Shown: positions 61,396 through 64,000 of the stretch, one piece after another | Layout of the letters: the number at the start of each line of letters is the position of its first letter | Position numbering within the stretch: position 1 is the stretch's first letter | DNA from: Tamarix chinensis | Taxonomy: Eukaryota > Streptophyta > Magnoliopsida > Caryophyllales > Tamaricaceae | Direction of reading: 5' to 3' | Assembly: GCA_030549775.1 (NCBI GenBank) | Contig: CM060175.1 | Span: 33,645,262 to 33,709,261, forward strand | DNA: 64,000 nucleotides | Program-made: the position numbers and the translations under genes | Notes under the pieces: model-generated | Database searches by the model: none | What the model saw: only the letters and a program-made list of their open reading frames with translations | Told to the model about the DNA's origin: nothing

Positions 61396-61721
61396 GCAGT
61401 CGGGAAGGAGAGAAGAAAAGGAAAAAGAAAGGGAAAAGAAGAAAAAAGAAAGAGTAACAAAGAAAATGAGTTTAGGGTTAGGATTATAATAATGTTAAAA
61501 TAATTTAGATTAGGAAATTAAGATAAAATTAATTATCAACCATCCGATGTTAGGTTTATATTAAAAAATATATTAATGAGAAAAATAAAAGATTATGATT
61601 AAGTTATGATTTAGGATTAAGGAATTAGGGTAAAGTAGAAATATTAAAATTTTAATATTAGAATTAGGTAAAGATATTAATTACTTGGGAATAATATTAG
61701 ATAAAATTCATGGTATTTATA

Positions 61722-62529
61722 GGTTATATGTTGGTTAAATGAATGATTACTTGGATATCTCTCTCTTTGGATTTTTAGCTCTCTACTTTCTATCACAACC
61801 ATTCTCTCTCTATTTAATATTATATCATCGTGGGATTAAGTGCTTATCTATCTAATTTATGTTTATACGTTACTTTTTAGTTTTGCACCTAACATAGGAA
61901 ATGCCTTTTTTATGTTAGATGTCATATAACATTAATATTTTATTATTAATGCTTCCACAAAAATAATATTTTAAAATTTTATCCTTTCCCAAACTCCCTC
62001 CTCTTCATTTATTTCAATTCCTCTATTTGTTTCCATTCTTATGATCATCAAATTTGCTTATCTCAAGCGAGTGTAGATATGTAACAATTCAAAACATAGA
62101 AACTCATTTACTTGCTTGCAACAAACCTAATAATTTAGTAGTGTATGTTTAACATGATCCAAAGTAGCTCATAAACTTTTAATTTATTGAAGTTAGTTTA
62201 TTTTAACGATATATTTTTTGACAAACACCTTATTACAAATTCATCAATTATTATTTTTAAAAATTATTTTTAGTAGACTTTTAGCTAGTTTTGCCGGATA
62301 TGCTATAAATGCCATTAAGTCATTTTAACATAAGATTTTTTCTATATTTTTAATATTATATTTAAACGTCTAAAAAACGAATATAACCTGATCGGCCTAG
62401 AATTGGGATGGAGTTGATGGTATCATCTCCGCAATTCGCAACTTCAGCTCTTCATATTCTTTCGTTTAATTTTGCATCTAATGACCAGCGCCAGCTCCAG
62501 CTCCAGGTCGTACACCCTCCGAATCCACG
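61722..62529 (+). promoter_or_regulatory. Gene-proximal DNA: upstream and 5' UTR of the eIF2B delta gene
   Basis: The first 600 bp are AT-rich and may still hold old LTR sequence (GCACCTAACATAGG near 61888). GCTATAAAT at 62302-62310 is a possible TATA box, about 220 bp before the ATG. From about 62390 base composition changes, with GCGCCAGCTCCAGCTCCAGG near 62490, typical of a 5' UTR. No upstream ATG is obviously favoured. Confidence 0.4.
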
Positions 62530-63043
62530 ATGGAACCTCGGCGACCGCCGAGAACTGTCATCGACCCCAAAATCCGCCATGTAGGCTTCGCTCCTCAACA
62601 AGAACCTCCCTGTGATGCCAACCGCACCACCTCTGCTACTTCCTCACCTCCTGTCACTTCTCTGTATCCCGTTATGATTCCTCCCCCTCCCCACGACGCC
62701 ATCGCCGCCACCACCACCTCTCGTCCTCGTCCTGTTCCGTTCCCTCACCGTCTCGCTGCTACAGCCGTTGATTCGATCCCCGTGGGTAGCTATGATCCTT
62801 CAGAGTCCTTGCTTGCGACTTCGCCGGTGTCACCGAGCCAAAATGAGGATCAGGAGTTCTCCGATGATTCACACGTTTGGTTTCGTATTGATTCGGAGAA
62901 TTTTAGCGCTGTTCCATCAATTTCTGGTATCGGATTTAATACGCTTCGGGTTAACGCAGCTGAGGAAAGTTTGCCAGTCGCTTCTGAGGTAAAGGAGGGG
63001 TTACTGAAGAAGTTGCCTTCTGATAATCGTGCTGTTGCTGACG
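62530..63043 (+). CDS. Probable eIF2B delta subunit, exon 1 (gene continues right)
   Basis: The frame from ATG at 62530 gives 171 codons and one base before a donor (ACG/GTTAGT) at 63044. The N-terminus MEPRRPPRTVIDPKIRHVGF, the VMIPPPPHD block and VGSYDPSESLLATSPVSPS resemble, from memory, the disordered N-terminus of plant eIF2B delta, which has the same order of blocks before a Lys/Ala-rich helix and the catalytic-fold domain. Those later domains would be in exons outside the window. eIF2B is the cytosolic guanine-nucleotide exchange factor for eIF2 in translation initiation, and delta is a regulatory subunit. The start is favoured because the upstream DNA has UTR-like composition and the similarity begins at this Met. 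There are no stops or membrane segments. The family assignment is moderate. Confidence 0.6.
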
Positions 63044-64000
63044 GTTAGTTTCTAATTGCTGTTCCTGGGGTTGATTTTTTCTACTCGTTTAATTGTTATC
63101 CTCGACGCGAGTAGGCGTATAAATTATTTCGAATATCAGTGGAGGTTTAAACCGTGAATTTATTGTTTGTTGATGTTGTTTCTCATTTGCGAGCTGTTAG
63201 TGTTCGGCTGAAGTAATTGTGATCATGAATTATGCATATTCCGAATTTATTTGCTAGGATAGGCTAATGGGCTGTGAACGGATCTCAAGTTTGTGGGTTG
63301 TTTACTAAATGAGCTGAGCTGTTAATTGGATGAGCCTTAATATTGGTGCCAGTCTCTAGTGATAGAAATAAGTTCATCTTTATCATACACGAGTAGTTTA
63401 GATATATCACAATACTACTAATTGTTGTAAATGAATACATAAATATGACTCCTATGTAAGGTGATATTTATAGATATGCTTTTAACTAGCATTTAAATGA
63501 ACTTCCATTATGCTTCTAAATGAGTTAGCTTGTGAACATACAAGCCAAAACTACCCCTATTCAAGATTGACTTGTTTAATATATAAGTCTAGAAATGAGG
63601 AATTAACGTGGCTTGTTTGATTAAATAAATGAGTTCAGTCTACTCACAAGCAGTGTTTGAAAAGGCATGCCTTAAGGCACTAAGGTGCAAAGGTTTGGGT
63701 TTTATTTATTTATTTGTTTAAATTTTTTATGCTAGGTGATGCAGCATTGGCAAGGTGCATCTAAGGTATACTAAGGTGTTGAGGTGCACAAGGCTTTAAA
63801 ACATGCACTTTATTAAAAATTAGCTACTTTTAGGTTGTAACATCATTTAAAAAACCCAGCAATCAATTAGGAAGGAAATGGAGGTAAGGGAGGAGAGAAA
63901 AAAGTCATAGGAAGGTGAATAAATATAATTTTGAATGAGTAAGGAAAGAAATGCATTTTATGCAGCGAAAGAAATTCTGATTAGCAATATTTGGGCTTTA
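63044..64000 (+). other. Intron 1 of the probable eIF2B delta gene (partial)
   Basis: It starts with donor GTTAGTTTC and is T-rich as plant introns are; no acceptor followed by matching coding sequence was recognised before the window ends. Around 63656-63805 there are repeated phrases such as GGCATGCCTTAAGGCACTAA and AAGGTGCATCTAAGG, which look like a small dispersed repeat common in plant introns. Confidence 0.5.
63656..63805 (+). repeat. Possible small dispersed repeat in intron 1
   Basis: GGCATGCCTTAAGGCACTAAGGTGC on the left and GGCAAGGTGC, CTAAGGTATACTAAGGTG and GAGGTGCACAAGG on the right are self-similar and flank a T-rich centre with ATTTATTTATTT. No terminal repeats or TSD were found. 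Confidence 0.35.

Larger units (their letters stand above)
41945..61721 (-). mobile_element. Old reverse Tekay-type LTR holding a four-level nest
   Basis: The left end TTTAGCACTCCAAAATTTAC is a decayed TGTAACACCCCCAAAATTCAC; the right end is ATGGTATTTATA. Flanks GGCTA (41940-41944) and GGTTA (61722-61726) are a TSD with one mismatch. Its own sequence is 41945-43200, 48151-49729 and about 61401-61721, about 3.16 kb in all. The phrase ATTATCAACCATCCGATGTTAGG near its right end matches the remnant at 33571-34182. Inserted are forward 43201-48145 and reverse 49730-61395. Confidence 0.6.

Overview
This is nuclear DNA of a flowering plant, made almost entirely of nested Ty3/gypsy LTR retrotransposons, with the start of one ordinary gene at the right edge. 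The evidence for a plant is the set of recognisable plant gypsy lineages (Athila, Tekay/Del, CRM), AT-rich intron-like DNA, and a first exon resembling plant eIF2B delta. I cannot name the species. No bacterial, organellar, tRNA, rRNA or CRISPR feature was seen. Element borders were set from TG...CA termini, 5-bp target-site duplications (TSDs), primer-binding sites, polypurine tracts and broken gag-pol reading frames.

Left third (1-23658). A minus-strand Athila element (1-62 plus 10485-19118: 3' non-coding region, pol, protease, gag, PBS, 5' LTR) lies inside the gag region of a plus-strand Athila (19119-23658). The minus-strand Athila is interrupted by a reverse solo Tekay-type LTR (63-10479, TSD AACAT), which contains a forward solo LTR (1079-6649, TSD ATTTG).

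Middle (23659-41944). The plus Athila interrupts the integrase of a forward Tekay element whose integrase tail, polypurine tract and 3' LTR follow (24110 to about 33570). That junction identifies the whole family of 3-5.5 kb TGTAAY...GTTACA sequences in this window as Tekay LTRs. This LTR carries a CRM-type element with a deleted pol (24948-30070, TSD CTTAG) and a 1.8-kb solo LTR (31457-33285, TSD GTTAT). After old LTR remnants comes a CRM-like solo LTR (36234-41026, TSD TCAAG) split by another Tekay LTR (about 36988-40902).

Right (41945-64000). An old reverse Tekay LTR (41945-61721) contains a forward LTR (43201-48145, TSD ATTAT) and a second stack: reverse 49730-61395, then forward 50924-59124 (TSD GATTC), then reverse 53488-58745 (TSD ATGTG). 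About 0.8 kb beyond this stack begins the probable eIF2B delta gene (exon 1, 62530-63043; intron 1 to the window end).

The most unusual signal is the internal structure of the Tekay LTRs. They look like small spliced genes: a TATA box, a C-rich leader, an AT-rich intron-like stretch with ATT repeats, a mini-exon of conserved length with good splice sites (62 bp in three copies, 45-46 bp in the other subfamily), a subfamily-specific tandem array, and a higher-order array of CCGGT-CC-ACCGG hairpins near the 3' end.
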